Source of the DNA: Pseudomonas versuta
Lineage (GTDB): Bacteria; Pseudomonadota; Gammaproteobacteria; Pseudomonadales; Pseudomonadaceae
Length of the DNA stretch: 64,000 nucleotides
Assembly (NCBI RefSeq): GCF_001294575.1
Contig: NZ_CP012676.1
Coordinates: forward strand, 992,001 to 1,056,000
Direction: 5' to 3'
Part shown: one piece after another, positions 11,084-24,025 of the stretch
How positions within the stretch are numbered: the stretch's first letter is position 1
How the letters are laid out: every line of letters starts with the position of its first letter
Translations under genes and position numbers: made by a program
The notes under the pieces: generated by a model
The model's database searches: none
What the model was told of the DNA's origin: nothing
The model's input: only the letters and a program-made list of their open reading frames with translations

Positions 11084-11109
11084 TGTAGTGCTTTTTTAAA
11101 GACACTACA
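11084..11109. promoter_or_regulatory. Palindromic operator candidate upstream of aceA
   Basis: A perfect 7-bp inverted repeat, TGTAGTG / CACTACA, with a 12-nt AT-rich spacer, ends 6 nt upstream of the predicted -35 of aceA. RpiR-family regulators use TGTA...TACA palindromes (HexR is one). RccR, of this family, is known to control aceA in other pseudomonads. Assigning this site to RccR is inference; the spacer is longer than in the HexR site. Confidence 0.5.
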
Positions 11110-11149
11110 TATTTACTGAAAAACGACTTGCCGGTCAGTTTTGGGCCTT

Positions 11150-11878
11150 TTAGTCGAGAGCATCTACTTTGACCCGCAAGGTCATGTCATCCCGGTTTTG
11201 AGTAGAGTAGTTGCGGGTTCCGGCTTGCTGTCCGGCCTGGCTCTGGCCGTTGATGCCGGCCAGTGTGATCCACTGGCCCAAGGGGCCGCTGACCTGTGTG
11301 TCGGTATTTTGAATGTTCACTACATCCGGCTGTTCCTGGCTCATGCGGTCGCGATGACTGCTGATGGCCAGGTGTACCGTTTCACCTGTTACGTTCGCCG
11401 TTACGTACATCCCGCGGGTCACGTCCCGGTAATCCGTTTGTGTGAGGACCCGGCCATAGGCGTCTGTCCGCAGGCTGGTGAGGGGCACGCTCTGTCCGGT
11501 CTGAATCAGCGCGGGCACGCCTTCGGTGGCCTGGATTTGCTGAATTCCGCCGTCGCGGCTGGCGGTACTGATCACGCGGGTATTGGCGTCGGGAGCCGGG
11601 AGGTTGGTGTCGCTGGTATCGACGGTGATCAGTAAGCGCCTGGCCGGTTTGTCGAGTTGCGATAGCAGATTTTCGAGGTTTTGAATTTTTTGTGCCGGTG
11701 CTTCGACGATCAATTGATTGCCGTAAGCGCTGACCTTGCCGTTTTTACCGATAAAGTTTTGTGCAATGGGTAGCAGGTCGGCGCTGGTGCGGTTCTGCAG
11801 AGTAATGACCTGGGTATCGGCCTGAGCGCTGATGCTGGAGAGCAATATCAGGCTGGTGATGATGGCGCGTAGGGACAT
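11150..11878 (-). CDS. Secreted protein with secretin N-domain-like region
   Basis: A 242-residue protein with a signal peptide (residues about 1-18, ending SISAQA). Residues 20-75 ([17 protein letters not shown] and [16 protein letters not shown]) look like the short N-domains of type II/III secretins and NolW. The outer-membrane secretin barrel domain is absent. The remainder resembles the periplasmic part of secretin-like proteins but carries no motif I can name. GGAG precedes the ATG at 11876-11878. No secretion-system genes are nearby, so it is probably a stand-alone periplasmic protein. Function unknown. Confidence 0.8.
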   Translation of the reverse strand: MSLRAIITSLILLSSISAQADTQVITLQNRTSADLLPIAQNFIGKNGKVSAYGNQLIVEAPAQKIQNLENLLSQLDKPARRLLITVDTSDTNLPAPDANTRVISTASRDGGIQQIQATEGVPALIQTGQSVPLTSLRTDAYGRVLTQTDYRDVTRGMYVTANVTGETVHLAISSHRDRMSQEQPDVVNIQNTDTQVSGPLGQWITLAGINGQSQAGQQAGTRNYSTQNRDDMTLRVKVDALD

Positions 11879-11928
11879 ATCCGTTATCTCCGCAATGCTG
11901 AAAAGGCATGTGGGGAGTGTGCCAGATA

Positions 11929-11964
11929 GCAAAACGCCCTGCGATCCGAAGATGGCGGGGCGTT
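11929..11964 (-). terminator. Terminator downstream of the GNAT gene
   Basis: On the minus strand an AACGCCC / GGGCGTT stem around an 18-nt loop is followed by TTTTG. It could end transcripts coming from the GNAT and cupin genes. The loop is long, so it may be only moderately efficient. Confidence 0.5.
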
Positions 11965-11977
11965 ACGCGGGATCTTT

Positions 11978-12005
11978 TGTGGAAGCGGACTCGCCCGCTC
12001 CCACA
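11978..12005. repeat. Short REP-like hairpin
   Basis: TGTGGAAGCGG and CCGCTCCCACA pair over 11 bp with one mismatch around a 6-nt loop. The GTGGGAGCGG-type arm is a common pseudomonad REP sequence. It lies just past the GNAT gene. Confidence 0.6.
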
Positions 12006-12027
12006 GGGTATGTGCCAGCCGTGACAG

Positions 12028-12450
12028 TCAGCTCGCACGCACCATATCAACATGTGGAATACCTGCTTCCAGGAACTCCTCGCTGACGATCTTGAAGCCC
12101 AGCCGCTCGTAGAATGGCGTGGCGTGTACCTGTGCACTGAGCATTTGTTGCTTCAGTCCGCGCTTTTCAGCTTCGTTGATGGTCGCCTGCATCAGCGCAT
12201 CGCCGACTTTCAGGCCGCGCCAGTCCTTAAGCACCGAAACCCGGCCGATATGGCCGTCTGGCAAGAGCCTGGCGGTACCAATCGGAAAGTCGCCCTCATA
12301 GGCCAGAAAATGCACTGCGTCGGCATCGTCTGCGTCCCACTCCAGTTCGGGCGGGACATGTTGCTCGGCAATAAACACCGCTTCACGAATGCGTCGAAGT
12401 TCGGCGTTGTCCTTTTGCCAGCTGGCGACACGTACGTGAATCCTATTCAT
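12028..12450 (-). CDS. GNAT family N-acetyltransferase
   Basis: A 140-residue protein with the GNAT fold. It resembles the small ElaA/YjcF-type acetyltransferases: IREAVFIAEQ at the N-terminus, FLAYEGDFPIGTARL in the beta-4 region, then IGRVSVLKDWRGLKVGDALM as the acetyl-CoA loop (R/Q-x2-G-x-G/A type) near residue 80, and FYERLGF near residue 118. The substrate is not predictable. The start ATG lies inside the end of the upstream cupin gene (8-nt overlap), so the two are probably co-translated. Confidence 0.88.
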   Translation of the reverse strand: MNRIHVRVASWQKDNAELRRIREAVFIAEQHVPPELEWDADDADAVHFLAYEGDFPIGTARLLPDGHIGRVSVLKDWRGLKVGDALMQATINEAEKRGLKQQMLSAQVHATPFYERLGFKIVSEEFLEAGIPHVDMVRAS

Positions 12451-13609
12451 CGGCGAACCCCAGGCTTCCTTGTTTAACCAGCTCGCAGAGCAGGTTGCGT
12501 CCGTCTTCATCGGCCAGCCATGGGCCGAGGTTGTCACTGTGCAGTGCATCGGCGGCACAGATCATTTTCAGCAGTTCACGCAGCTTGCCCGGCAGCAGGC
12601 GGCTTTGGCCGCTGGCGAACAGCAGCAGGTCTTCATCGACTTCGGACCAGGCCAGGCGGGCGCTCGGGTTGCGGATCAGGACAGCGCCCTGTTCCAGGCT
12701 GCCCAGCAGGTCTTCTTCTTCGAGCTCTGGCCCGGTCACGAGTTCCGGGTAGCGCGGCTCGGTCATGAATTGGCCGAACCAGGTCAGCAGCATGCGCTCA
12801 TCGCTCATGTGCTCGGTCAGCAAGCCTTTGAGGCGGTCCAGTGCATCGTGCTGGATCTGGTGCGGGTCGCTGACCGGTTGCGCGTCGGCGTCGGTGTAGC
12901 GCTCTTCGTCCGGCAGGTACTGGCTGAGGAAGTCGGTGAAATGGGTCAGCACTTCAGCTGCGCTTGGGGCGCGGAAACCTACCGAGTAGGTCAGGCAGTC
13001 ATCTACGGCCACGCCGCAGTGCGCCAGGCGCGGTGGCAGGTACAGCATGTCGCCCGGCTCCAGGGTCCACTCGTCGGTGGCCTGGAAGTCGGCCAGGATG
13101 CGCAGGTCGGCGTGTTCCAGCAGCTTGCTGTCGGAATCGCACATCTGGCCGATCTGCCAGTGGCGCTTGCCGTGGCCTTGCAGCAAAAACACGTCGTAGT
13201 TATCGAAATGCGGACCAACGCTGCCACCCGGGGCGGCATAACTGATCATCACGTCGTCGATACGCCAGCTTGGCAGGAAGCGGAAGTTTTCCAGCAGCTC
13301 GCCGACTTCAGGCACGAACTGATCGACCGCTTGTACCAGCAAGGTCCACTCACGCTCCGGCAGTTTGCCGAACTCGTCTTCGGCGAACGGGCCGCGGCGC
13401 AATTCCCACGGGCGCTCGCCGTGTTCGATGACCAGGCGTGATTCGACTTCTTCTTCAAGTGCCAGACCGGCCAGTTCGTCGGCGTCGATCGGGCTTTCGA
13501 AGTCAGGAATGGCCTGACGGATCAGCAACGGTTTCTTCTGCCAGTAGTCGCGCAGGAATTCGCGTGCAGTGATGCCGCCCAGAAGTTGAAGAGGAATATC
13601 AGGATTCAT
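12443..13609 (-). CDS. roxA: JmjC/cupin ribosomal protein oxygenase (RoxA/YcfD type)
   Basis: A 388-residue member of the 2-oxoglutarate/Fe(II) oxygenase family of E. coli YcfD, which hydroxylates an arginine of ribosomal protein L16. The N-terminal cupin domain (residues about 90-215) has the iron-binding H-x-D in GPHFDNYDVF and a distal His in PRLAHCGVA. A winged-helix region follows at the C-terminus. The frame extends 18 codons further upstream, but homology starts at MNPDIPLQLLGG (ATG 13607-13609). Length fits (E. coli about 373). The exact substrate in this organism is inferred. Confidence 0.88.
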   Translation of the reverse strand: MNPDIPLQLLGGITAREFLRDYWQKKPLLIRQAIPDFESPIDADELAGLALEEEVESRLVIEHGERPWELRRGPFAEDEFGKLPEREWTLLVQAVDQFVPEVGELLENFRFLPSWRIDDVMISYAAPGGSVGPHFDNYDVFLLQGHGKRHWQIGQMCDSDSKLLEHADLRILADFQATDEWTLEPGDMLYLPPRLAHCGVAVDDCLTYSVGFRAPSAAEVLTHFTDFLSQYLPDEERYTDADAQPVSDPHQIQHDALDRLKGLLTEHMSDERMLLTWFGQFMTEPRYPELVTGPELEEEDLLGSLEQGAVLIRNPSARLAWSEVDEDLLLFASGQSRLLPGKLRELLKMICAADALHSDNLGPWLADEDGRNLLCELVKQGSLGFADE

Positions 13610-13645
13610 GTGTAACCTATTGAAAAATTGCGCTTTGTAATCGGG

Positions 13646-13673
13646 AATAAAAACGCCCGGCACGGCCGGGCGT
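13646..13673 (-). terminator. Intrinsic terminator of purB
   Basis: On the minus strand a CGCCCGGC / GCCGGGCG stem is followed by TTTTTATT, 20 nt past the purB stop. It separates purB from the cupin gene. Confidence 0.88.
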
Positions 13674-13692
13674 TAGTAGGTCGTTGCAGCGG

Positions 13693-15165
<1,473 letters not shown>

Positions 15166-15191
15166 TTACAAAGTGTGCCTGCTGGCGTGTA

Positions 15192-15815
15192 TCAGTTTCC
15201 GCGCAGCATCGGGTAAAGCTCTTTGAGCAGCTTGCGGCGGCTGATTACCAGCTGCCAGCGATGGCCACCCAATTGACGCCAAAGTCGTGCTGAGCGGATA
15301 CCGGCCAGCAGCAGGGCGCGAATTTTTGAGGCGTTGCTCGGTTGTTGCAGGTTGCGCATGTCACCGTGGACCTGGATGCGCTGCCGAAGAGTGCTCAAGG
15401 TGTCCTGGTACAGCGCGCCACAGGCGGCTACCACGTTTTCATGGGCCGGACCGAAGTGCTCGACCTGTGAATGGATCTGCGGCAAACGCTTGCCGATCAG
15501 TTCCAGCATGTCTTCGCGCTTGGCCAGCTGGCGCTCAAGGCCGAGCATCGACAGGGCGTAGCGCAAGGGCTCGCGCTGTAGAGTATTGGGGTCGCGCTCA
15601 AGAGCGCCGATCAGGGCCCGGTAGCCTTCGCGCAGGTTGATGTCGTCACCGCCATAGACTTCGAGCGTGTCTTTGGGGTCGCGAATCAGCAGGCTGCCAA
15701 GCATGCAGCTCAAGTCGGCTTCGCTGACCTGGCCGGTCTTGGCGATCTTGTCTACCAGTACAGCAGCGAGGAATACACCGCCCAGGGCTATCAGTTGCTC
15801 CTGAGTGGGGTTCAT
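15192..15815 (-). CDS. hflD: HflD-like high-frequency lysogenization protein
   Basis: A 207-residue all-helical protein of the HflD/YcfC family. In E. coli HflD is a membrane-associated protein that interferes with lambda CII; its normal cellular role is unclear. Typical segments are [19 protein letters not shown] at the N-terminus and [17 protein letters not shown] near the C-terminus. The start ATG overlaps the mnmA stop (ATGA), so it is co-translated with the tRNA thiolase, a pairing kept across gammaproteobacteria. Confidence 0.93.
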   Translation of the reverse strand: MNPTQEQLIALGGVFLAAVLVDKIAKTGQVSEADLSCMLGSLLIRDPKDTLEVYGGDDINLREGYRALIGALERDPNTLQREPLRYALSMLGLERQLAKREDMLELIGKRLPQIHSQVEHFGPAHENVVAACGALYQDTLSTLRQRIQVHGDMRNLQQPSNASKIRALLLAGIRSARLWRQLGGHRWQLVISRRKLLKELYPMLRGN

Positions 15816-16945
15816 GCGCGGCTGTCCTTGCTGGTCCAGGGCTCAGCGACTTCAATAACGCCGCCGCCCAGACAGACTTCGCCATCGTAAAACACCACGG
15901 ACTGGCCAGGGGTGACGGCGCGTTGCGGATCATCGAACGTGGCGCGGTAGCCGTTGGCAGTCTTTTCCAGCGTGCAAGGCTGGTCGCTCTGGCGATAGCG
16001 GACCTTGGCCGTCAGGCGCAGCGGGGTGCTCAGGTCGATCGGATTGACCCAGTAGATTTCCGATGCAAGCAGGGCGCGGGAAAACAGCCATGGGTGATCG
16101 TTGCCCTGGCCGACGATCAGTTCGTTGTGCTCGAGGTCTTTGATCAGCACGTACCACGGCTCGTCGCTGGCGTCTTTGAGGCCGCCGATGCCCAGGCCCT
16201 GACGCTGGCCGATGGTGTGGTACATCAGGCCGTGGTGACGGCCTATGACTTCACCTTCGGTGTTTTTGATCTCGCCCGGTTGGGCTGGCAGGTACTGCTT
16301 GAGGAAATCGCTGAAGCGGCGCTCGCCGATGAAGCAGATCCCGGTGGAGTCTTTTTTCTTAGCGGTGGCCAGGTCGTGCTTTTCAGCAATTTTGCGCACT
16401 TCCGGTTTTTCCAGTTCGCCGACCGGGAACAGGGTCTTGGCGATTTGCTCACCGCCGACGGCGTGCAGGAAATAGCTTTGGTCCTTGTTCGTGTCCAGGC
16501 CCTTGAGCAGCTCGGTGCGGCCGTCAATATCGCGGCGGCGCACATAGTGGCCGGTGGCGATCAGATCGGCACCCAGCATCAGGGCGTAGTCGAGGAACGC
16601 CTTGAACTTGATTTCACGGTTGCACAGGATGTCGGGGTTCGGCGTGCGTCCGGCCTTGTATTCGGCCAGAAAATGTTCGAACACGTTGTCCCAGTACTCG
16701 GCGGCAAAGTTGGCGGTGTGCAGCTTGATGCCGATTTTGTCGCACACGGCCTGGGCGTCTGCCAGGTCATCCATGGCGGTGCAATAATCCGTTCCGTCGT
16801 CTTCCTCCCAGTTCTTCATGAACAGGCCTTCCACCTGGTAGCCCTGCTCGATGAGCAGAACGGCGGAAACGGAAGAATCGACACCGCCGGACATGCCGAC
16901 AATGACGCGCTGCTTTTCGGGGGCGACTAAGGCTGGATCACGCAT
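15812..16945 (-). CDS. mnmA: tRNA-specific 2-thiouridylase
   Basis: A 377-residue enzyme that 2-thiolates U34 of tRNA-Lys, -Glu and -Gln. The PP-loop [10 protein letters not shown] is at residues about 19-28. The catalytic cysteines are visible: [10 protein letters not shown] near residue 106 and GICFIGER near residue 205. The start is ATG 16943-16945. Another enzyme of wobble-uridine modification, mnmC, lies at 40148-42124. The first gene of the mnmA-hflD pair. Confidence 0.96.
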   Translation of the reverse strand: MRDPALVAPEKQRVIVGMSGGVDSSVSAVLLIEQGYQVEGLFMKNWEEDDGTDYCTAMDDLADAQAVCDKIGIKLHTANFAAEYWDNVFEHFLAEYKAGRTPNPDILCNREIKFKAFLDYALMLGADLIATGHYVRRRDIDGRTELLKGLDTNKDQSYFLHAVGGEQIAKTLFPVGELEKPEVRKIAEKHDLATAKKKDSTGICFIGERRFSDFLKQYLPAQPGEIKNTEGEVIGRHHGLMYHTIGQRQGLGIGGLKDASDEPWYVLIKDLEHNELIVGQGNDHPWLFSRALLASEIYWVNPIDLSTPLRLTAKVRYRQSDQPCTLEKTANGYRATFDDPQRAVTPGQSVVFYDGEVCLGGGVIEVAEPWTSKDSRA

Positions 16946-17004
16946 AAGGTTTCAATGAGTGTCTTGAAAAAGGACGCGATTCTAGCAGGCCCGAGCGCTC
17001 AAGG

Positions 17005-17451
17005 CTAAACCGAAGGGCGGATTAACGTCAGGTCGAACAGTTTACCGCTCAGATAATCGTCGATGCACTGCAGGCTCAGCTCGCTGCGCCAGCGATGACG
17101 TTGCTCGATGAGCTCGTCACGGGTCATCCAGAGCGGGCCGATGATGCCGGTGTCCAACTGGTAGTCGGGGTGGTGTTTAATGGCTTTGCCGGCAAAGCAC
17201 ACGCGCTGGTAGGTCACGCCGTTGCTGGGGGCGGTGTACAGATAAATGCCGATCACGCCGGTAAGTTCGACGTCGTAGCCGGTTTCTTCGAGGGTTTCGC
17301 GGATCGCGGCGTCGATCAGGCTTTCGTCCGGGTCGAGATGGCCGGCCGGTTGATTGAGCACGGCGCGCTCGCCTTTGAGCTCTTCAACCATAAGAAAGCG
17401 GCCATTGTCCTCAACGACAGTGGCGACGGTGATGTGGGGTTTCCATTCCAT
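17005..17451 (-). CDS. Nudix hydrolase (NudJ/YmfB type)
   Basis: A 148-residue Nudix protein. The Nudix box G-x5-E-x7-R-E-x2-E-E-x-G is complete (GHLDPDESLIDAAIRETLEETG), near residues 38-60. Position before mnmA and sequence fit the E. coli NudJ/YmfB phosphatase, which acts on HMP-PP and nucleoside phosphates. The open frame upstream reads through a REP arm, so the real start is ATG 17449-17451 (MEWKPHITVATVV). Substrate assignment is tentative. Confidence 0.9.
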   Translation of the reverse strand: MEWKPHITVATVVEDNGRFLMVEELKGERAVLNQPAGHLDPDESLIDAAIRETLEETGYDVELTGVIGIYLYTAPSNGVTYQRVCFAGKAIKHHPDYQLDTGIIGPLWMTRDELIEQRHRWRSELSLQCIDDYLSGKLFDLTLIRPSV

Positions 17452-17484
17452 GAGGTATCTCGCTAGTAAGGCGTGGCTGATTTT

Positions 17485-17617
17485 CGTAGCAGCTGCCGAA
17501 GGCTGCGTCCGTTTGCAGAGCAATCGTCAAACCTGAGTGTGCGGTGTAACTGACAAATTGCGGGCATCGATTCTACGCCGACTGCGCCGCCGGACGCAGC
17601 CTTCGGCAGCTGCTACG
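17485..17617. repeat. REP pair: perfect 27-bp inverted repeat
   Basis: A 27-nt arm at 17485-17511, beginning CGTAGCAGCTGCCGAAGGCT, is repeated exactly in inverted orientation at 17591-17617. The two are 79 nt apart. This REP family is common in fluorescens-group genomes. The pair fills most of the gap between idh and the Nudix gene. Confidence 0.85.
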
Positions 17618-17631
17618 AGACAGTCAGGCCC

Positions 17632-17670
17632 AAAAACACAAACCCCGGCGTCGTGGGCCGGGGTTTGTGT
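17632..17670 (-). terminator. Intrinsic terminator of idh
   Basis: A 13-bp stem (CACAAACCCCGGC / GCCGGGGTTTGTG) is followed on the minus strand by TTTTTGGG. It starts about 16 nt past the idh stop. Confidence 0.88.
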
Positions 17671-17685
17671 TGTTGCCTGTTGCTC

Positions 17686-20287
<2,602 letters not shown>

Positions 20288-20317
20288 ATGGGATACGGCG
20301 AGATCAAGGCGCCATAA
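20288..20317 (+). pseudogene. icd: Probable relic of icd (dimeric isocitrate dehydrogenase)
   Basis: A start codon 6 nt after a GGAG site opens a nine-codon frame, MGYGEIKAP, then TAA. From memory, Pseudomonas Icd begins MGYxKIxVPA, so M, G, Y, I and P line up, and so does the Lys before Pro in P. aeruginosa. In other pseudomonads icd stands exactly here, divergent from idh and convergent with cspD. The stop runs straight into a strong terminator stem, as if everything from about codon 10 to near the old stop had been deleted. A nine-residue match is short; the position and the ribosome-binding site strengthen it. Confidence 0.6.
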
Positions 20318-20362
20318 AAAAACCGTCCGGTTCGAGTGAATGAGCCGGACGGTTTTTTATGG
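20312..20362. terminator. Bidirectional terminator between icd relic and cspD
   Basis: An 18-bp near-perfect stem (CCATAAAAAAACCGTCCGG / CCGGACGGTTTTTTATGG) with A/T runs on both sides works in either direction. It ends cspD on the minus strand and would have ended icd on the plus strand. Confidence 0.9.
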
Positions 20363-20382
20363 GGGTGGTTTATGCGGGCGGG

Positions 20383-20661
20383 TCAGACCTGCAGGCTGTT
20401 CACCTCTGACTCGGTGATAGGCGATGGCGCAATGGCTTTTGCATCGGTAATCGCTACGGCATGCAGGCCCTTTGGACCTTGAGTAATCTCGAAGCTTACG
20501 GGCTGGCCGGCCTTGAGTGTTTTATAGCCGTCCATCTGGATGGCGGAAAAGTGGGCAAAGAAGTCGATTTCTTTTCCGTCGTCGTCTTTGCCTTCCTTGG
20601 CCTCTGTATTGATAAAGCCGAAGCCCTTGGCATTGTTGAACCACTTGACCTTGCCTTGCAT
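20383..20661 (-). CDS. cspD: Cold-shock domain protein CspD
   Basis: A 92-residue protein with one cold-shock domain. RNP1 (KGFGFI) is near residues 12-17 and the RNP2 position reads FFAHFSAI near residue 37. CspD in E. coli is a stationary-phase inhibitor of DNA replication. Homologues beside clpS are usual in gammaproteobacteria. I chose the ATG at 20659-20661, 9 nt from GAGG; the ATG at 20665-20667 (two residues longer) is too close to it. Transcribed divergently from clpS with a 225-nt gap. Confidence 0.92.
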   Translation of the reverse strand: MQGKVKWFNNAKGFGFINTEAKEGKDDDGKEIDFFAHFSAIQMDGYKTLKAGQPVSFEITQGPKGLHAVAITDAKAIAPSPITESEVNSLQV

Positions 20662-20886
20662 ACTCATATCCCTCTGCTGCAAACGACTCCATCACTGGAG
20701 TATCATCCAGTTCACTCGCACATTAACCATCAAATATGGTTGACTGCGCGGACCTTTACTCCCCACTGTGGGTTGCATTGGTTGTAACACCGTTTTACCG
20801 ATAGTCAAGGTCACGCGGCGGCGCTGTTGAAATTTGACACGTTTGCCTCCATCACTGTAATCGCTCAACAACGAACCTTTCTTTCC

Positions 20887-21249
20887 ATGCATGCAATCAG
20901 CCAGACTCGACTAACATTCAATCAGGATCAGCCCGATTTTGATGGCGAAGACTCCGCTGGCTTGGCTGTGCAAGAGGCTAAGCCTGCGCTCCAGGCGCCG
21001 CCTATGTACAAGGTGGTTTTGTTCAACGATGACTACACACCCATGGATTTCGTTGTAGAAATTCTTGAGGTGTTCTTTAACTTGAATCGCGAATTGGCGA
21101 CCAAGGTCATGCTGGCCGTCCATACAGAAGGACGGGCTGTGTGCGGCATCTATACCCGCGACATTGCCGAGACCAAGGCGGCGCAGGTAAACCAGTACGC
21201 ACGCGAAAGCCAGCATCCGCTACTCTGTGAAATCGAGAAGGACGGTTAA
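20887..21249 (+). CDS. clpS: ClpS adaptor of the ClpAP protease
   Basis: A 120-residue adaptor that binds N-degron substrates (N-terminal Leu, Phe, Tyr, Trp) and hands them to ClpA. The conserved core [20 protein letters not shown] lies near residues 38-57, with the hydrophobic-residue pocket around FNDDYTPM and [11 protein letters not shown]. The start is ATG 20887 ([13 protein letters not shown]); an earlier in-frame start adds 20 unlikely residues. clpA follows 29 nt downstream. Confidence 0.96.
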   Translation: MHAISQTRLTFNQDQPDFDGEDSAGLAVQEAKPALQAPPMYKVVLFNDDYTPMDFVVEILEVFFNLNRELATKVMLAVHTEGRAVCGIYTRDIAETKAAQVNQYARESQHPLLCEIEKDG

Positions 21250-21278
21250 CGCCGACCACTTGGGTATGAGGTGAAGCC

Positions 21279-23549
21279 ATGTTAAATCGCGAGCTCGAAG
21301 TCACCCTCAATCTGGCCTTCAAGGAAGCGCGCTCCAAGCGTCATGAGTTCATGACGGTTGAGCACCTCCTTCTTGCGCTCCTGGATAATGAGGCGGCCGC
21401 AACCGTTCTACGCGCCTGTGGCGCAAACCTCGACAAACTCAAGCATGACCTGCAAGAGTTTATTGATTCCACTACTCCCCTGATCCCTGTGCATGACGAA
21501 GATCGCGAAACCCAGCCAACTCTGGGCTTTCAGCGCGTCTTGCAGCGTGCCGTATTCCACGTTCAAAGTTCTGGCAAGCGTGAAGTCACCGGTGCCAATG
21601 TACTGGTAGCGATTTTCAGCGAACAAGAAAGCCAGGCCGTGTTTCTGCTCAAGCAGCAGAGCGTTGCGCGTATTGATGTCGTCAACTTTATTGCCCATGG
21701 CATTTCCAAAGTGCCGGGGCAGGGCGATCACTCCGACGGCGATCATGAAATGCAGGACGAAGAGGGTGGCGAGTCGTCGTCCTCAAGCAATCCGCTGGAT
21801 GCCTATGCCAGTAACTTGAACGAGCTGGCTCGTCAGGGTCGCATCGATCCTCTGGTGGGGCGCGAAATGGAGGTTGAGCGTGTTGCTCAGATCCTGGCGC
21901 GTCGCCGCAAAAACAACCCGTTGCTGGTCGGTGAGGCCGGTGTGGGCAAAACCGCAATTGCCGAAGGCCTGGCCAAGCGCATTGTCGACAATCAAGTGCC
22001 TGATCTGCTGGCTAACAGCATCGTCTACTCCCTTGATCTCGGTGCCTTGCTGGCAGGTACCAAGTACCGTGGCGATTTCGAGAAGCGTTTCAAGGCGCTG
22101 CTCGGCGAGCTGAAAAAACGCCCGCATGCGATTTTGTTCATCGATGAGATCCATACCATTATTGGTGCCGGAGCTGCTTCCGGTGGCGTGATGGACGCCT
22201 CCAATCTGCTTAAGCCGCTATTGTCCTCGGGTGATATCCGCTGCATCGGTTCGACGACGTTCCAGGAATTTCGCGGGATCTTCGAAAAAGACCGTGCCCT
22301 GGCGCGCCGCTTCCAGAAAGTCGATGTGTCCGAACCTTCGGTTGAAGACACCATTGGTATCCTGCGTGGCCTCAAGGGGCGTTTTGAGCAGCATCACGGT
22401 ATCGAATACAGTGATGAGGCCTTGCGCGCCGCCGCTGAACTGGCTTCACGCTACATCAATGACCGGCACATGCCGGACAAGGCCATTGATGTCATCGACG
22501 AAGCGGGTGCCTATCAACGCTTGCAGCCAATCGAGAAGCGCGTCAAGCGTATCGAGGTGGCACAGGTCGAAGATATCGTTGCGAAAATCGCACGTATTCC
22601 TCCAAAGCATGTGTCCAGCTCGGACAAAGAGCTGCTGCGTAATCTGGAGCGGGACCTGAGAATGACCGTGTTCGGTCAGGACGCAGCGATTGATTCGTTG
22701 TCGACGGCGATCAAGCTTTCCCGTGCCGGTCTCAAGTCCCCCGACAAACCTGTTGGCTCGTTCCTGTTTGCAGGGCCGACCGGGGTCGGTAAAACCGAAG
22801 CTGCACGCCAGCTGGCCAAGGCTTTGGGGATCGAACTGGTGCGTTTCGACATGTCCGAGTACATGGAGCGCCACACCGTATCGCGTTTGATCGGTGCACC
22901 TCCGGGCTACGTGGGCTTCGACCAGGGCGGCTTGCTCACGGAAGCCATTACCAAGCAGCCGCATTGCGTGCTGCTGCTCGATGAGATCGAGAAGGCTCAC
23001 CCAGAGGTCTTTAACCTGCTGTTGCAGGTCATGGATCACGGTACGCTGACCGATAACAACGGGCGCAAGGCCGACTTTCGCAACGTGATCGTAATCATGA
23101 CCACCAATGCGGGCGCCGAGACAGCTTCGCGGGCTTCAATCGGTTTCACGATTCAGGACCATGCGTCCGATGCAATGGAAGCGATCAAGAAGAGCTTCAC
23201 TCCGGAGTTCCGTAACCGCCTGGACACCATCATTCAATTTGGTCGCCTCAGCCATGAGGTTATCAAGCATGTGGTGGACAAGTTCCTTACCGAACTGCAG
23301 GCGCAACTGGACGACAAGCACGTGCAGCTGGTGGTGTCGGACGAGGCGCGAGGCTGGTTGGCAGCTGGCGGCTACGATGCGCTGATGGGGGCACGCCCGA
23401 TGGCGCGTTTGATCCAGGACAAGATCAAGCGTCCATTGGCTGAAGAGATTCTCTTTGGTGAGTTGGCCGAGCATGGCGGTGTGGTACACATCGACCTGAA
23501 AGACGGCGAGCTGACCTTTGAGTTTGAAACTGCGGTCGAAATGGCTTGA
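21279..23549 (+). CDS. clpA: ATP-dependent Clp protease ATP-binding subunit ClpA
   Basis: A 756-residue AAA+ unfoldase that partners ClpP. The N-domain (1-145) is the ClpS docking site. AAA-1 has Walker A GEAGVGKT near residue 218 and Walker B ILFIDEIH near residue 285. AAA-2 has Walker A GPTGVGKT near residue 498 and Walker [11 protein letters not shown] near residue 570. Length fits E. coli ClpA (758). GAGGTGAAG lies just before the ATG. Same operon as clpS; clpP is not in the window. Confidence 0.97.
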   Translation: MLNRELEVTLNLAFKEARSKRHEFMTVEHLLLALLDNEAAATVLRACGANLDKLKHDLQEFIDSTTPLIPVHDEDRETQPTLGFQRVLQRAVFHVQSSGKREVTGANVLVAIFSEQESQAVFLLKQQSVARIDVVNFIAHGISKVPGQGDHSDGDHEMQDEEGGESSSSSNPLDAYASNLNELARQGRIDPLVGREMEVERVAQILARRRKNNPLLVGEAGVGKTAIAEGLAKRIVDNQVPDLLANSIVYSLDLGALLAGTKYRGDFEKRFKALLGELKKRPHAILFIDEIHTIIGAGAASGGVMDASNLLKPLLSSGDIRCIGSTTFQEFRGIFEKDRALARRFQKVDVSEPSVEDTIGILRGLKGRFEQHHGIEYSDEALRAAAELASRYINDRHMPDKAIDVIDEAGAYQRLQPIEKRVKRIEVAQVEDIVAKIARIPPKHVSSSDKELLRNLERDLRMTVFGQDAAIDSLSTAIKLSRAGLKSPDKPVGSFLFAGPTGVGKTEAARQLAKALGIELVRFDMSEYMERHTVSRLIGAPPGYVGFDQGGLLTEAITKQPHCVLLLDEIEKAHPEVFNLLLQVMDHGTLTDNNGRKADFRNVIVIMTTNAGAETASRASIGFTIQDHASDAMEAIKKSFTPEFRNRLDTIIQFGRLSHEVIKHVVDKFLTELQAQLDDKHVQLVVSDEARGWLAAGGYDALMGARPMARLIQDKIKRPLAEEILFGELAEHGGVVHIDLKDGELTFEFETAVEMA

Positions 23550-23561
23550 TCTGAAGTTGCT

Positions 23562-23598
23562 GCATAAAAAAAGCGCCGAGAGGCGCTTTTTTTTATGC
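23562..23598. terminator. Terminator of clpA
   Basis: GCATAAAAAAAGCGCC and GGCGCTTTTTTTTATGC form a long stem with a 4-nt loop and a T-run on either strand, 13 nt past the clpA stop. Confidence 0.9.
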
Positions 23599-23613
23599 GT
23601 GGACTGTTTGTGG

Positions 23614-23650
23614 GGGCTGCATCGCGAGGCAAGCTCGTTCCTGCGGGGGG
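23614..23650 (-). repeat. REP-like element between clpA and infA
   Basis: On the minus strand it reads GCAGGAACGAGCTTGCCTCG followed by CGATG. It is the same family as the elements at 33499-33562 and 61132-61160 (GGAGCGAGCTTGCCTCGCGA type). It sits between the convergent clpA and infA terminators. Confidence 0.65.
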
Positions 23651-23668
23651 GGGCAAATCGCGGACACA

Positions 23669-23698
23669 CAAAAACGCCCGGCGAACCGGGCGTTTTGT
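23669..23698 (-). terminator. Terminator of infA
   Basis: A CGCCCGG / CCGGGCG stem with a short loop, followed on the minus strand by TTTTGTGTG, lies 11 nt past the infA stop. Confidence 0.82.
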
Positions 23699-23708
23699 AT
23701 TGACTTGA

Positions 23709-23927
23709 TTAACGAGCGCGGTAAGTGATACGCCCTTTGCTCAAGTCATAGGGCGTCAGCTCGACGCGCACTTTGTCACCGGTAAGAATACGAATGTAAT
23801 TCTTGCGCATCTTGCCGGAAATATGCGCGGTTACGACGTGCCCATTTTCCAACTCCACGCGAAACATGGTGTTGGGCAGGGTGTCGACGACAGTGCCTTC
23901 CATTTCGAAGCTGTCTTCTTTCGACAT
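23709..23927 (-). CDS. infA: Translation initiation factor IF-1
   Basis: The complete 72-residue IF-1, a single S1/OB-fold that binds the 30S A site during initiation. The whole sequence is family-typical: [19 protein letters not shown] at the N-terminus and [20 protein letters not shown] at the C-terminus. The start is ATG 23925-23927; an upstream in-frame extension is spurious. In this genus and in E. coli it lies near clpA and aat. Confidence 0.97.
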
Positions 23928-24025
23928 GCAGTAAAGCCCTCGGTGTCCAATGAATGGCCCGGTGCAACTGCGCCAGGCAAAAGCGGCGTGCATTGTGCCC
24001 GAAAAATGGGGTTTAAGCCAAGGGT

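Noticed and set aside
10902..11105. 68-residue N-terminal extension of AceA
   Set aside because: It covers the predicted promoter region and has no homology, while a good ribosome-binding site precedes the ATG at 10899-10901.
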